Positions 8,252-16,923 of a DNA stretch of 64,000 nt are shown one piece after another. The stretch is taken from contig NZ_BMKS01000005.1 in the NCBI RefSeq assembly GCF_014644455.1, positions 130,055-194,054 of the forward strand, given 5' to 3'. The DNA is from Caldovatus sediminis (GTDB taxonomy: Bacteria; Pseudomonadota; Alphaproteobacteria; Acetobacterales; Acetobacteraceae). Below the pieces are notes generated by a model that was not told the origin of the DNA, ran no database searches, and worked only from the letters and a program-made list of their open reading frames with translations. A program made the position numbers and the translations under genes. How positions within the stretch are numbered: the first letter of the stretch is position 1; each line of letters starts with the position of its first letter.

Positions 8252-8755
8252 TCACCCTCCCGGCCGCGGCGAGAGCGTGTTCCAGCCGCCCGCCGGCGGC
8301 GCCGCGCCCTGCGACGGGTCCCAGTGCCCGGCGCGCTTCAGCGCGTCCGCGACCTCGGGCGGCATGTAGGTCTCGTCGTGGCGGGCCAGCACCTCGGAGG
8401 CGTGGAACACGCCGTCCGGGCCGAGCCGGCCGAGCGTCACCACGCCCTGCCCCTCGCGGAACAGGTCGGGGAGGATCCCGGCGTAGACGACGCTGATCGC
8501 GTGCGCCCCGTCGGTGACGCGGAAGCGCGCGGTGGGGCGGCCGTCGGCGCCGGTCGCGCGCTCGACGCTGCCGGCCTCGACCAGGCCGCCGAGGCGGAAG
8601 GCGCGGTCGGCGGGCGGCGGCTTCGCGGCGAGGTCGGAGGGGGAGAGGAAGAACACCAGGTTGTCCCGGAACGCCGCCAGCGTCAGCGCCGTCGCGCTGC
8701 CGAGGCCGAGGCCGCACAGCAGGAGGATGGCGAGGCGCCGCCGCTTGCGGGTCAT
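8252..8755 (-). CDS. ccmE: Heme chaperone CcmE
   Basis: Periplasmic heme chaperone anchored by one N-terminal span (about 8-28), 167 residues. The covalent heme-binding histidine is H126 in [10 protein letters not shown], with Y130 as the axial tyrosine. The OB-fold core runs from about 50 to 120. The ATG at 8755 overlaps the ccmD stop (ATGA). The C-terminal tail (141-167) is Pro/Gly-rich and likely disordered, as in other CcmE proteins. Confidence 0.95.
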   Translation of the reverse strand: MTRKRRRLAILLLCGLGLGSATALTLAAFRDNLVFFLSPSDLAAKPPPADRAFRLGGLVEAGSVERATGADGRPTARFRVTDGAHAISVVYAGILPDLFREGQGVVTLGRLGPDGVFHASEVLARHDETYMPPEVADALKRAGHWDPSQGAAPPAGGWNTLSPRPGG

Positions 8756-8907
8756 GCCGCGCCGTCCCGCGCCGCGGCGCGCGGGTCGAGCGCCGCCAGC
8801 CGCCGCCGCGCCGCGCGGTGCCTGAGCCAGGCGCCGAGGGCGAGCGCGCCGAGGCCGAGCGCCGCCAGCGCGTAGGAGGCCGCCACATGCGCCCAGTGCA
8901 GCGTCAC
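8752..8907 (-). CDS. ccmD: Heme exporter protein CcmD
   Basis: Short single-span protein of 51 residues that helps release holo-CcmE from the CcmABC complex. The sequence has the family form: [19 protein letters not shown], a span, then a basic cytosolic helix [13 protein letters not shown]. It starts with GTG at 8907, overlapping the ccmC stop (GTGA), and its stop overlaps the ccmE start (ATGA). Position between ccmC and ccmE confirms the assignment. Confidence 0.88.
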   Translation of the reverse strand: MTLHWAHVAASYALAALGLGALALGAWLRHRAARRRLAALDPRAAARDGAA

Positions 8908-9698
8908 GCCGCCATGCCCCTTTCCTCCCGCCGCGCCCGCGCCAGCTCCAGCGCGCGGATGCGGCGTTCCATCACCGCCGCGCGGGTGCGCGCCAGCACC
9001 AGCGCGGCGAAGGCCAGCGCGAAGCCGAGCGCGCAGACCAGCAGGGGGTAGAGCATCTCCACGTGCATCGCCGGCGCGCCGAGGCGGGTCACGCTCGCCG
9101 GCTGGTGCAGCGTGTTCCACCAGTCCACCGAGAACTTCACGATCGGCAGGTTCACCACGCCGATCAGGGCGAGGATCGCGCCCGCGCGCGCCCCGCGCTC
9201 CGGCTCGTCGAAGGCGCGCACCAGCGCGGCGTGGCCGAGCCAGAGGAAGAACAGCACCAGCACCGAGGTCAGCCGCGCGTCCCACACCCACCAGGTCCCC
9301 CACATCGGCCTGCCCCAGAGGCTGCCGGTGGCGAGGCAGAGCGCCGTCACCACCGCGCCGACCGGCGAGAGCTCCCGCGCGAGGAGGTCGGCCAGCGGAT
9401 GCCGCCAGACCAGCGCGGCCGCCGAGGCGAGGGCGAGCGCCAGGTAGCCCCCCATGGCGAGCCAGGCCATCGGCACGTGGACGTACATGATCCGCACCGT
9501 CTCGCCCTGCTGCCAGTCCGGCGGCGAGAAGGCGAGAGCCCACGCCACGCCCGCCGCCAGCACGCCGGCCGCGGCCGCCGAGAGCCAGGGCAGCACGCGC
9601 CCGCTCGCCCGCAGGAAGCGGCCGGGATTGGCGAAGCGGTGCAGCGACCGCGGCGCCGGCGGCGCCGCGGCGGCGGTTATCGGGGGGGTGGCGTCCAC
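8904..9698 (-). CDS. ccmC: Heme exporter protein CcmC
   Basis: Six-span inner-membrane protein (264 residues) that presents heme to CcmE. The WWD signature is present as [13 protein letters not shown]. The flanking heme-ligating histidines fit those in [10 protein letters not shown] and [10 protein letters not shown]. The N-terminus runs about 40 residues before the first span and carries a C7 tract in the coding strand near codons 5-8. This is the first gene of the operon. The promoter should lie in the 99-nt divergent gap shared with the YciI-like gene. No ccmA or ccmB precedes it. Confidence 0.95.
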   Translation of the reverse strand: MDATPPITAAAAPPAPRSLHRFANPGRFLRASGRVLPWLSAAAAGVLAAGVAWALAFSPPDWQQGETVRIMYVHVPMAWLAMGGYLALALASAAALVWRHPLADLLARELSPVGAVVTALCLATGSLWGRPMWGTWWVWDARLTSVLVLFFLWLGHAALVRAFDEPERGARAGAILALIGVVNLPIVKFSVDWWNTLHQPASVTRLGAPAMHVEMLYPLLVCALGFALAFAALVLARTRAAVMERRIRALELARARREERGMAA

Positions 9699-9797
9699 GG
9701 CCCCTACCTAGGCTACCCTCGCGCCGGATTGAAGCGCCGGGCGCCGGACGTTACGTGCCGGGACGCACGGGGCCGCCGGGGCGGGGGAGCGGGACGC

Positions 9798-10061
9798 ATG
9801 CTGTACGCCATCATCTGCCGGGACCGGGCCGGGGCGGGCGGGACGCGCCCGGCCGCGCGCCCGGCGCATCGCGACCGCAAGCGCCGCGCCGTGGCGGCGC
9901 GGGCGATGCCGGGCGCGGCCGGCGCCCCGCCCGGTTCGCCCTTCGCGGTCGGGGCGGCGGACGAGGCCGTCGTCGCCCGGCCCTTGGCCGCATCCGATCC
10001 CTGCGCCGCCGGGATCCGGCGCTTCCGCCTCGTCCGCGGGGACGGGGCGCGGGCGGGCTGA
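9798..10061 (+). CDS. Diverged YciI-like protein
   Basis: Predicted 87-residue protein. The start MLYAIICRDRAGA and the RPAH motif near residue 24 match YciI-family proteins, as do GSPFAV and the ASDPCAAG segment (compare the usual AADPYAKAG). The usual GPLLDEDG loop, which carries the family's conserved aspartate, is missing and replaced by a Pro/Gly/Ala stretch, so activity is doubtful. A GGGGAG lies upstream of the ATG. The next gene (EVE domain) starts 5 nt after its stop. YciI and EVE genes are often neighbours in alphaproteobacteria, which supports this being a real but altered gene. Confidence 0.6.
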   Translation: MLYAIICRDRAGAGGTRPAARPAHRDRKRRAVAARAMPGAAGAPPGSPFAVGAADEAVVARPLAASDPCAAGIRRFRLVRGDGARAG

Positions 10062-10066
10062 CGCCG

Positions 10067-10504
10067 ATGCCGCAGGACGCGCGGCGCTACTGGCTGGTGA
10101 AGTCCGAGCCGGAGGCCTTCTCCTGGGAGCAGCAGGTGAGGAACGGCGTCGAGCCCTGGACCGGGGTGCGCAACGCCCTCGCCGCCCGGCACCTGCGCGC
10201 GATGCGCAAGGGCGACCGCGCCTTCTTCTACCACTCGAACACCGGCAGGGAGATCGTCGGCGTCGTCGAGGTGGTGCGCGAGGCCTATCCCGACCCGACG
10301 GACGACACCGGCCGGGGCTGGGTCTGCGTGGACGTGAAGGCGCTGGGGCCGATGCCGAGGCCCGTGACCCTCGCCGCGATCAAGGCGGAGCCGGCTCTCG
10401 CCGACCTCGCCCTGGTGCGGCAGCCGCGCCTGTCCGTGATGCCCGTCTCGCCCGACCATTGGCGCATCCTGGCGCGGATGGGCGGATGGGAGGAGGGCGG
10501 GTGA
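10067..10504 (+). CDS. EVE domain-containing protein
   Basis: Cytosolic PUA-fold protein of 145 residues. The diagnostic opening RYWLVKSEPEAFSWE, the WTGVRNALAARHLRAM segment and FFYHSNTGREIVGVVEV are classic EVE-domain features. EVE domains bind modified bases in nucleic acids; the physiological ligand of stand-alone bacterial members is not settled. The stop overlaps the next start by one nucleotide (TGATG), so it is likely co-translated with the GFA-family gene. Confidence 0.9.
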   Translation: MPQDARRYWLVKSEPEAFSWEQQVRNGVEPWTGVRNALAARHLRAMRKGDRAFFYHSNTGREIVGVVEVVREAYPDPTDDTGRGWVCVDVKALGPMPRPVTLAAIKAEPALADLALVRQPRLSVMPVSPDHWRILARMGGWEEGG

Positions 10505-10995
10505 TGCTGCTCGAGGGGTCCTGCCACTGCGGCGCGGTGCGCTTCCGCGTGGAGTCGGCGCATCCCTATCCCTACCAGCGCTGCTACTGCTCGGTCTGCC
10601 GCAAGACCCAGGGCGGGGGCGGCTACGCGATCAACCTCGGCGCCGAGAGCGCGACGCTGCGCGTGACCGGGCGGAAGCACGTCGCGATCTACCACGCGCG
10701 GATCCGCGATCCGGAGGATTCGCGCGCCCACACCAGCCCGGCGGAGCGGCATTTCTGCGCCCGCTGCGGCTCGGCGTTGTGGCTCTACGACGAACGCTGG
10801 CCGGAGCTGGTGCACCCCTTCGCCTCGGCGATCGACACGCCACTGCCGGTGCCGCCCGAGCGCACGCACGTCATGCTGGAGTTCAAGGCGCCCTGGGTGG
10901 AGGTCGAGGCCGGACCGCGCGACCGCCGGCACCGGCGCTACCCCGAGGAGAGCATCGCCGAATGGCACGCCCGGCTGGGCCTGACGCGGGAATGA
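10504..10995 (+). CDS. GFA-family (glutathione-dependent formaldehyde-activating-like) zinc protein
   Basis: 163-residue zinc-binding protein of the GFA/Mss4-like fold. The paired ligands are visible as GSCHCG (C7, C9), RCYCSVC (C27, C29, C32) and HFCARCGS. The frame is open upstream to 10459, but the ATG at 10504 sits directly before the SCHCG strand and overlaps the EVE stop. The stop overlaps the Rieske gene start (ATGA). The substrate is unknown. The family name comes from one member that catalyses glutathione-formaldehyde adduct formation and should not be read literally. Confidence 0.88.
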   Translation: MLLEGSCHCGAVRFRVESAHPYPYQRCYCSVCRKTQGGGGYAINLGAESATLRVTGRKHVAIYHARIRDPEDSRAHTSPAERHFCARCGSALWLYDERWPELVHPFASAIDTPLPVPPERTHVMLEFKAPWVEVEAGPRDRRHRRYPEESIAEWHARLGLTRE

Positions 10996-11354
10996 GCGGC
11001 ATCGCCGCGGGCGAGCGGGTCCTCTGCCGGCTGGAGGACATCCCGGACGGCGGGGCCAAGGGCTTCCCGCCGGCGCCGGGCGCCTTCACCGGGCTGTTCG
11101 CGATCCGCCGCGGGCGGCGGGTCTGGGTCTATGTGAACTCCTGCCCGCATATCGGCCTGCCGCTGGAGCCCGCGCCGGACCGCTTCCTCGACGCGAAGCG
11201 GGAGAAGATCGTCTGCTCCGCGCACGGGGCGCGGTTCCGGGTCGAGGACGGGCTCTGCCTCTCCGGCCCCTGCTACAACGAGCACCTCGAGGCGGTGGCG
11301 GCGCGGGTGGAGCCGGACGGACGGGTGGTGGTGCCGGAGGACGCGGGGCTGTAG
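10992..11354 (+). CDS. Rieske [2Fe-2S] domain protein
   Basis: 120-residue soluble Rieske-type ferredoxin. The cluster ligands are C51 and H53 in CPHIGLPL and C75 and H78 in CSAHGARF, with normal spacing. The chain is essentially the domain alone, resembling NirD-like or dioxygenase ferredoxin components. It is coupled by ATGA to the GFA gene. No reductase or oxygenase partner is nearby, so its electron partner is unknown. It converges with ychF, leaving only 9 nt between the stops. Confidence 0.88.
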   Translation: MSGIAAGERVLCRLEDIPDGGAKGFPPAPGAFTGLFAIRRGRRVWVYVNSCPHIGLPLEPAPDRFLDAKREKIVCSAHGARFRVEDGLCLSGPCYNEHLEAVAARVEPDGRVVVPEDAGL

Positions 11355-11363
11355 GCGCGCCGC

Positions 11364-12458
11364 TCAGACGTTGAAGCGGAACAGCATCACGTCGCCGTCG
11401 CGCACGACGTACTCCTTGCCCTCGACGCGCATCCTGCCCGCCTCCTTCGCCCCCTGCTCGCCGCCGCAGGCGATGTAGTCCTCGTAGGCGATGGTCTCGG
11501 CGGCGATGAAGCCGCGCTCGAAGTCGCCGTGGATGACGCCCGCGGCCTGCGGCGCCCTGGTGCCCTGCGGCACGGTCCAGGCGCGCGTCTCCTTCGGCCC
11601 CGCGGTGAAGAAGGTGATCAGGCCGAGCAGCGCGTAGCCGGCGCGGATGACGCGATCCAGCCCGCTGTCCGCGAGCCCGAGCGAGGCGAGGAACTCCCTG
11701 CGGTCGGCCTCCGGCATCTGCGCGATCTCGGCCTCGATCGCGGCGGAGACGACGACGGCACCGGCGCCCTCCGCCGCGGCGCGGGCGAGGACCCGGGCGC
11801 TGTGCGCGTTGCCGGTCGCCGCGGCGGCCTCCTCCACGTTGCAGACGTAGAGCACCGGCTTGGTGGTCAGGAGCTGCAGCCGCCGCGCCGCCGCCTCCTC
11901 GCCCTTCGGCACGGCGGTCCGCGCGGGCCGGCCGGCGCGCAGCGCCGAGAGGATCGGCTCGATCAGCGCGAGCTGCGCGGCCGCCTCCCTGTCGCCGCCG
12001 CGGGCGCGCTTGGCGAGGCCGACGACGCGCTTCTCCAGGCTGTCGAGGTCGGCGAGCATCAGCTCGGTCTCGACCGTCTCGGCGTCGCGGATCGGGTCCA
12101 CGCCGCCCTCGACATGCGTCACGTCGGGGTCCTCGAAGCAGCGCAGCACGTGGATGATCGCGTCCACCTCGCGGATGTTGGCGAGGAACTGGTTGCCGAG
12201 GCCCTCGCCCCTGCTCGCGCCGCGCACCAGGCCGGCGATGTCGACGAATTCCAGGCTGGTCGGGACGATCCTGGCCGACTTCGCGACGCGCGCGATCGCC
12301 TCGAGCCGCGGGTCGGGCACGGCGACGCGGCCGACGTTCGGCTCGATGGTGCAGAAGGGGTAGTTGGCCGCCTGCGCCGCCGCGGTCTGCGTCAGCGCGT
12401 TGAAGAGCGTGGACTTGCCGACGTTCGGCAGGCCGACGATGCCGCAATTGAATCCCAT
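11364..12458 (-). CDS. ychF: Redox-regulated ATPase YchF (OLA1 family)
   Basis: Obg-family P-loop ATPase, 364 residues, the usual length. G1 is GLPNVGKST near the N-terminus. The G4 position reads CNVEE instead of NKxD, which explains ATP rather than GTP preference in this subfamily. The C-terminal TGS-like region includes [30 protein letters not shown] and a closing VMLFRFNV. YchF binds ribosomes and affects stress responses in model bacteria. A repeat-element copy and an orphan gene separate it from pth, its usual neighbour. Confidence 0.95.
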   Translation of the reverse strand: MGFNCGIVGLPNVGKSTLFNALTQTAAAQAANYPFCTIEPNVGRVAVPDPRLEAIARVAKSARIVPTSLEFVDIAGLVRGASRGEGLGNQFLANIREVDAIIHVLRCFEDPDVTHVEGGVDPIRDAETVETELMLADLDSLEKRVVGLAKRARGGDREAAAQLALIEPILSALRAGRPARTAVPKGEEAAARRLQLLTTKPVLYVCNVEEAAAATGNAHSARVLARAAAEGAGAVVVSAAIEAEIAQMPEADRREFLASLGLADSGLDRVIRAGYALLGLITFFTAGPKETRAWTVPQGTRAPQAAGVIHGDFERGFIAAETIAYEDYIACGGEQGAKEAGRMRVEGKEYVVRDGDVMLFRFNV

Positions 12459-12525
12459 GATGGTCTCGTTCCGATGCGCCGCCGCGTCGCGGCGCCGTTC
12501 CTGTCCGCGGGGAGGGGGCCTCCCT

Positions 12526-12590
12526 CGCCCGTTGTCTGCCGGGCGGATCCGCGCTCCCGGCTGTTCCCGGCCGTCCGCGGTCCGCCCTGG
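12526..12590. repeat. Intergenic repeat element, copy A (partial)
   Basis: This stretch matches the right-hand part of the 107-bp element at 58567-58673, including the shared run GTTCCCGGCCGTCCGCG. The left part present in the other copies is absent. It occupies the gap between ychF and the orphan gene downstream of pth. Confidence 0.7.
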
Positions 12591-12594
12591 GCCT

Positions 12595-13104
12595 TCACCC
12601 GCCCCGTGCCGCGCCGGGCGGGGCGACGGCCGGCTCGGCCGCGAGCCGCGCCGCCAGCTCCTGCGCCGCCAGGCCCGCCGCGATCCGCGCCGCCGCGTCG
12701 TCGCTGCGGAAGGCGAGCGCCGCGGCGCGCAGCAGCGGCGCCACCGCGGCCGGCGCCGCGCCCGCGCGCCGCGCCGCCTCGGCGATCCGGCGCGCCCGCG
12801 CCGCCGCGTCGGCCCCGGGCTGCGCCAGCGCCTCGGCCGCCTCGAGCGCCAGGGCGGCGCGCAGCGCGGCCTCGCCGGCCGCGTGCAGCGCCGCGCGCAG
12901 CCGCCGCACGTCGCCCGGCGGCTCGCCCGGCGCCGGCGCCGCCGCGCGGCGCAGCGCCGCGGCGGTCTCGGCCAGGGCCCGCGCCCCGCGGACCAGGCCG
13001 GCGGCGAGCGCCGCCTCGCCGTTCGCCCAGTCCTCGGGCGAGGGGCCGCCGACGCCGCCGGCGAGCCCGGCCTCCGCCTCCTCCTCGGCGCCGCTCCCGA
13101 TCAC
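12595..13104 (-). CDS. Alanine-rich protein translationally coupled to pth, function unknown
   Basis: 169 residues, dominated by Ala, Arg, Glu and Leu and predicted almost entirely helical. It reads like a bundle of amphipathic helices with [12 protein letters not shown] and [19 protein letters not shown] segments. I recognise no family. The GTG at 13104 overlaps the pth stop as GTGA, the same coupling seen between clear genes in this window, which is the main argument that it is real. The opposite caution is that GC-rich DNA readily yields Ala-rich frames. There are no membrane spans or signal peptide. Confidence 0.55.
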   Translation of the reverse strand: MIGSGAEEEAEAGLAGGVGGPSPEDWANGEAALAAGLVRGARALAETAAALRRAAAPAPGEPPGDVRRLRAALHAAGEAALRAALALEAAEALAQPGADAAARARRIAEAARRAGAAPAAVAPLLRAAALAFRSDDAAARIAAGLAAQELAARLAAEPAVAPPGAARGG

Positions 13105-13691
13105 CGCGACGATTCCTCGGCCTGCTGCGTCAGCAGGGCGACGCGCGTCATGAACTCCTCGGGCCGGCGCTGCGCGAGCAGCGGCGCCGCCTCGGCGATG
13201 GCGTCGAGCAGCGCCTCGACCCAGGGCGCGTCGGTCCTGGCGAAATTGCCCAGCACGTGGCCCGTCACCAGCTCCTTCCGGCCCGGATGGCCGATGCCGA
13301 TGCGCACCCGCCAGAAGTCCGGCGTGCCCAGCGCGCGCTTGATGTCGCGCAGCCCGTTGTGGCCCGCCACGCCCCCGCCGCGCTTCACCCGCACCTTGCC
13401 CGGCGCCAGGTCGAGCTCGTCGTGGAACACCCAGAGGTCCTCGGGCGGGATCCTGTGGAAGGCGCAGGCCGGCTGCACCGAATCGCCGCTGAGGTTCATA
13501 TAGGTCATCGGCTTCAGCGCGAGAATGCGCTCGCCGGCGATGGTGCCGTCGGCGACGAGCCCCTTGAAGCGCGACCGCCACGGCCCGAAGCCGTGGCGGC
13601 GCGCGATGGCGTCGAGCGCCATGAAGCCGATGTTGTGGCGGTGGCGCGCCTGGGATGGCTCGGGGTTGCCGAGCCCGACCCAGAGCAGCAT
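13101..13691 (-). CDS. pth: Peptidyl-tRNA hydrolase
   Basis: Releases tRNA from prematurely dropped peptidyl-tRNA, 196 residues. The catalytic set is visible: Asn in GLGNPE, His in RHRHNIGF, and Asp in VFHDELDL, followed by GGGVAGHNGLRDI. It is transcribed after rplY with a 15-nt gap, the standard rplY-pth pair of alphaproteobacteria, and overlaps the downstream orphan gene by 4 nt. Confidence 0.97.
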   Translation of the reverse strand: MLLWVGLGNPEPSQARHRHNIGFMALDAIARRHGFGPWRSRFKGLVADGTIAGERILALKPMTYMNLSGDSVQPACAFHRIPPEDLWVFHDELDLAPGKVRVKRGGGVAGHNGLRDIKRALGTPDFWRVRIGIGHPGRKELVTGHVLGNFARTDAPWVEALLDAIAEAAPLLAQRRPEEFMTRVALLTQQAEESSR

Positions 13692-13706
13692 GGCGGGGGC
13701 GGGTCC

Positions 13707-14423
13707 CTACTTCTTGCCGCCCTTGCCGCCCGCCTTCGCGCCGCCCTTGCCGCCGCCGGGGGCGGAGGTCGCGCCCGCCGCGGGCGCCTTCTGGCGGATC
13801 GCCTCGGGCGGCGGCGGCGGCAGGTTCGCGCCGGCCGCGGCCTCGGCCGATTCGGTCGTGGGCGGCGCGATGGTCGCCACCACGAAGTCCCGGTCGGCGA
13901 TCACCGGCTGGGTGCCGAAATGGTCCCTGATGGCGGACCAGCGCAGCGTGTCGCCGATCTCGGCCGCGCCGAGGTCGATCTCGAACCGCTCCGGCACCGC
14001 GTCGGGGTCGGCCTGGACCTCGACCTCGCGGCGGACGAGGTTGAGCACGCCGCCGGCCTTCAGCCCCGGCGAGCTGCCCTCGTTGAGGAACGCCACCGGC
14101 ACGCGGACGCGGATGCGCTGGCCCGGGGCCAGGCGCTGGAAGTCCACATGGATCGGCCGGTCGGTGACCGGGTGGAACTGCACGTCGCGCATCAGGGCGC
14201 GCTCGGTGGCGCCGTCGCGGACGGCGACCTCGAAGAGGTGGCTCTGCCAGCCGCCCTTCTGCAGCTCCTTGATCAGGTCGCGCGGGTCGAGGGCGATCAG
14301 CGTCGCCTCCCGCTTGGCGCCGTAGATGACGCCGGGCACCTGCCCGGCCCGCCGGGTCGCGCGCGCCGCCCCCTTGCCGGCCCGCTCGCGCGCCACGGCC
14401 TCGATCCGGATCGTCTGGACCAT
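13707..14423 (-). CDS. rplY: 50S ribosomal protein L25/general stress protein Ctc
   Basis: 5S rRNA-binding ribosomal protein of the long CTC form, 238 residues. The N-terminal L25 domain (about 1-95) contains RAGQVPGVIYGAKRE and HVDFQRL. The C-terminal TL5 domain (about 98-190) contains VPVAFLNEGSSPGLKAGGVLN. A low-complexity Pro/Ala/Gly/Lys tail (about 195-238) ends in Lys residues. The frame is open further upstream, but the ATG at 14423 with an AGGAG matches the family N-terminus. Confidence 0.95.
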   Translation of the reverse strand: MVQTIRIEAVARERAGKGAARATRRAGQVPGVIYGAKREATLIALDPRDLIKELQKGGWQSHLFEVAVRDGATERALMRDVQFHPVTDRPIHVDFQRLAPGQRIRVRVPVAFLNEGSSPGLKAGGVLNLVRREVEVQADPDAVPERFEIDLGAAEIGDTLRWSAIRDHFGTQPVIADRDFVVATIAPPTTESAEAAAGANLPPPPPEAIRQKAPAAGATSAPGGGKGGAKAGGKGGKK

Positions 14424-14590
14424 GGCCCGTCCGTGCTCCTCGCGAGGTTGAGTGTGTCGGGAAACGAATGGCGCCGGCCTCCAGGGGTGCCGGCGCGAAG
14501 GGGGCGGATAGCCGATCGGGGCGGGCGGCGCAACCGCGCGCCGGGCCGGCAGCCGCCGGCCGCGCGGGGGAGGGGGCGCCGCCCCCGCCG

Positions 14591-15181
14591 CTACTGCGCC
14601 GTCTCCGGCGCCAGTTCCGCCGGGGTGATCCGCCACGCGGCCGCGCCCGGCGGCGGCGGCTCGATCCACAGCGGCAGGGCGTTGGGCGTGCGGACGTTGG
14701 GCTGCATGCCCATCACCTGCCGCAGCGCGCGGAACAGCGCCCCGTGCGCGACCACCAGCACCGGCCCGGGCCGCGCGATCGCGCGGTTGACCGCGGCGGC
14801 GGCGCGGGCGCGGAGCTCGGCGAAGGTCTCCGCGCCCTCGGGCGTGTAGGCGCCGGCGATCCAGTCGTCGTACCAGTCGCCCATCGGCTGGCCTTCCTGC
14901 GCGCCGAAGCGGACCTCGCGGAGGTCCTCCTCGATCGCGACCGGAAGCCTCAGCGCCTCGCCGACGATCTCGGCCGTGTGCCGCGCGCGCTCGAGCGGCG
15001 AGGAGACGATGGCGGCGACGCCCCTGCCGAGGAGGGTCAGCGCCGCGCGCCGCGCCTGGGCGACGCCCACGGCGTTGAGCGGGATGTCGGTGCTGCCCTG
15101 GGACAGGCCGCGCGCGTTCCAGTCGGTCTCGCCGTGGCGGAGGAACCAGAAGGCGACGGGGTCGAGGCGCTCTGCCGCCAT
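14591..15181 (-). CDS. Histidine phosphatase (phosphoglycerate mutase-like)
   Basis: Predicted 196-residue phosphatase of the branch-1 histidine phosphatase superfamily. The catalytic RHGETDWN (residues 15-22) carries the phosphorylated histidine, and VVAHGALFRAL carries the second. The SSPLERARHTAEI segment and the EVRFGAQEG acid motif complete the site. The substrate is not evident; members act on phosphosugars, cobalamin precursors or other small phosphates. It lies 5 nt downstream of the GST gene, so they are probably co-transcribed. Confidence 0.88.
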   Translation of the reverse strand: MAAERLDPVAFWFLRHGETDWNARGLSQGSTDIPLNAVGVAQARRAALTLLGRGVAAIVSSPLERARHTAEIVGEALRLPVAIEEDLREVRFGAQEGQPMGDWYDDWIAGAYTPEGAETFAELRARAAAAVNRAIARPGPVLVVAHGALFRALRQVMGMQPNVRTPNALPLWIEPPPPGAAAWRITPAELAPETAQ

Positions 15182-15186
15182 GCCGC

Positions 15187-15804
15187 TCAGCCCAGCCCCT
15201 CGGCCTGCAGCGTGCGCTGCACGGCGGGCCGCGCCCGCATGCGCGCGTAGTGCGCGGCGACGTTGGGCGGCAGCGGCTTCCCCAGCCGCTCCGCCCACCA
15301 GAAGCAGCAGTAGAACAGCGCCGAGTCGGCGATGGAGAAGCGGCCGAGCAGGTACTCCCTGCCCTCGAGCGCCTTGTCCATCAGCGCGAGGCCGCGGCTG
15401 AAGATCTCCTCGCCGCGCGCCCGCACGGCCGGGTGGTCGGCCTCGTTGGGCGAGAAATTCGCCGGGCGGAAGATGCGCGAGAAGCCCTGCATGTGCATCG
15501 TCGCCACGCAGTAGTCGATGAACTCCAGCGCGCGGGCCTGCGCCTCCGGGTCGTCCGGCAGCAGCTTCGCCTCGGGGTTGGTGCGGGCGAGCCAGAAGGC
15601 GATCGCCGGGTACTCGGTCAGCACCGAGCCGTCGTCGCGCACCAGGGTGGGCACCTTGGACTTCGGGTTGATCGCCACGAACTCGGGCCTGAACTGCGCG
15701 CCCTCGCGCGTGTTGGTCAGCACCGTCTCGTACGGCTTGCCGATCTCCTCGAGCAGCAGGTGGATGCCGATCGAGCAGGCGCCGGGCGAGTAGTAGAGCT
15801 TCAT
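15187..15804 (-). CDS. Glutathione S-transferase family protein
   Basis: 205 residues. The N-terminal thioredoxin-like domain (about 1-80) opens KLYYSPGACSIGIHLLLEEIG, typical of beta-class bacterial GSTs with a catalytic Ser/Cys near residue 10. It contains NPKSKVPTLV, with the cis-proline, and the glutathione-binding DDGSVLTE. The all-helical C-terminal domain follows. GAGAGGA precedes the ATG at 15804. It is the first gene of a short unit with the histidine phosphatase; the substrate is unknown. Confidence 0.9.
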   Translation of the reverse strand: MKLYYSPGACSIGIHLLLEEIGKPYETVLTNTREGAQFRPEFVAINPKSKVPTLVRDDGSVLTEYPAIAFWLARTNPEAKLLPDDPEAQARALEFIDYCVATMHMQGFSRIFRPANFSPNEADHPAVRARGEEIFSRGLALMDKALEGREYLLGRFSIADSALFYCCFWWAERLGKPLPPNVAAHYARMRARPAVQRTLQAEGLG

Positions 15805-15883
15805 GCGTTCCTCTCCCCAGGGCGTCGTCGCGCCCGCGGGCCGCCCGCCTGGCGGCGGCGCGGGCGCGGGCCGGGGACCAAGG

Positions 15884-16816
15884 CTAGCAGAACAGGGAGG
15901 AGACGGAACTCTCCTCCGAGATCCGCCGCATCGCCTCGGCCATCAGGGGCGCGATGGTGAGCTGGCGGACGTTCTTCGAGACCCGCACCGCCTCGGTCGC
16001 GGCGATGCTGTCGGTCACGGTCATCATCTCGATCGGCGCGGCGCCGATGCGCGCCACGGCGCCGCCCGAGAAGACGCCGTGCGTGACGTAGACGCTGACG
16101 GAGCGCGCGCCGTTCCTGAGCAGCGCCTCCGCCGCGTTGCAGAGCGTGCCGCCGGAGTCCACGATGTCGTCCACGAGGATGCAGTCGCGCCCCTCGACCT
16201 CGCCGATCACGTTCATCACCTCGGAGACGCCGGCGCGCGGGCGGCGCTTGTCGATGATGGCGAGGTCCACGTTGAGCCGGGCCGCGATGGCGCGCGCGCG
16301 CACCACGCCGCCGACGTCGGGCGAGACGACCATCAGCTCGCGCCCGGCGTAGCGCTGCTGGATGTCGCGCGCGAAGAGGGGGGCGGCGAACAGGTTGTCC
16401 ACCGGGATGTCGAAGAAGCCCTGGATCTGCGCCGCGTGCAGGTCCATGGTCAGCACGCGGTTGGCGCCGGCCGCGGTGATCAGGTTGGCGACGAGCTTGG
16501 CGCTGATCGGCGTGCGCGGCCCGCTCTTCCGGTCCTGCCGCGCGTAGCCGAAATAGGGGATCACCGCCGTCACGCGCCGCGCCGAGCCGCGCTTGAGCGC
16601 GTCGAGCGTGATCAGCAGCTCCATCAGGTTGTCGTTGGCCGGGTAGGAGGTGGACTGGATGACGAAGACGTCCTCGCCGCGGACGTTCTCGTGGATCTCG
16701 ACGAACACCTCCATGTCCGCGAAGCGGCGGATGGAGGCGTTGGTCAGCGGCAGGTTGAGGGCCGCGGCCACCGCCTCGGCCAGCGGGCGGTTGGAGTTGC
16801 AGGCGACGATCTTCAT
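15884..16816 (-). CDS. prs: Ribose-phosphate pyrophosphokinase
   Basis: Makes PRPP from ribose 5-phosphate and ATP for nucleotide, His, Trp and NAD synthesis; 310 residues, the class I length. Visible motifs are [10 protein letters not shown] (ATP/ribose loop), [29 protein letters not shown] and the PRPP-binding [14 protein letters not shown]. The frame is open upstream, but the ATG at 16816 gives the family N-terminus [14 protein letters not shown] gap of about 107 nt with a less GC-rich stretch lies upstream and probably holds the promoter. Confidence 0.97.
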   Translation of the reverse strand: MKIVACNSNRPLAEAVAAALNLPLTNASIRRFADMEVFVEIHENVRGEDVFVIQSTSYPANDNLMELLITLDALKRGSARRVTAVIPYFGYARQDRKSGPRTPISAKLVANLITAAGANRVLTMDLHAAQIQGFFDIPVDNLFAAPLFARDIQQRYAGRELMVVSPDVGGVVRARAIAARLNVDLAIIDKRRPRAGVSEVMNVIGEVEGRDCILVDDIVDSGGTLCNAAEALLRNGARSVSVYVTHGVFSGGAVARIGAAPIEMMTVTDSIAATEAVRVSKNVRQLTIAPLMAEAMRRISEESSVSSLFC

Positions 16817-16923
16817 CCGCGGGGACACTCCGGGCGCCGTCCGGGCGGCGGGCGGCGGGTGTCTAGCAATGCGGCCGAATCGTGTAAATCGCGCAGTCGC
16901 TTGCGGCGGCGTCCCGACCCCGC

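Noticed and set aside
11529-14849. A plus-strand open frame of about 1,100 codons over ychF, pth and rplY
   Set aside because: It is antisense to three well-conserved genes and low-complexity throughout.
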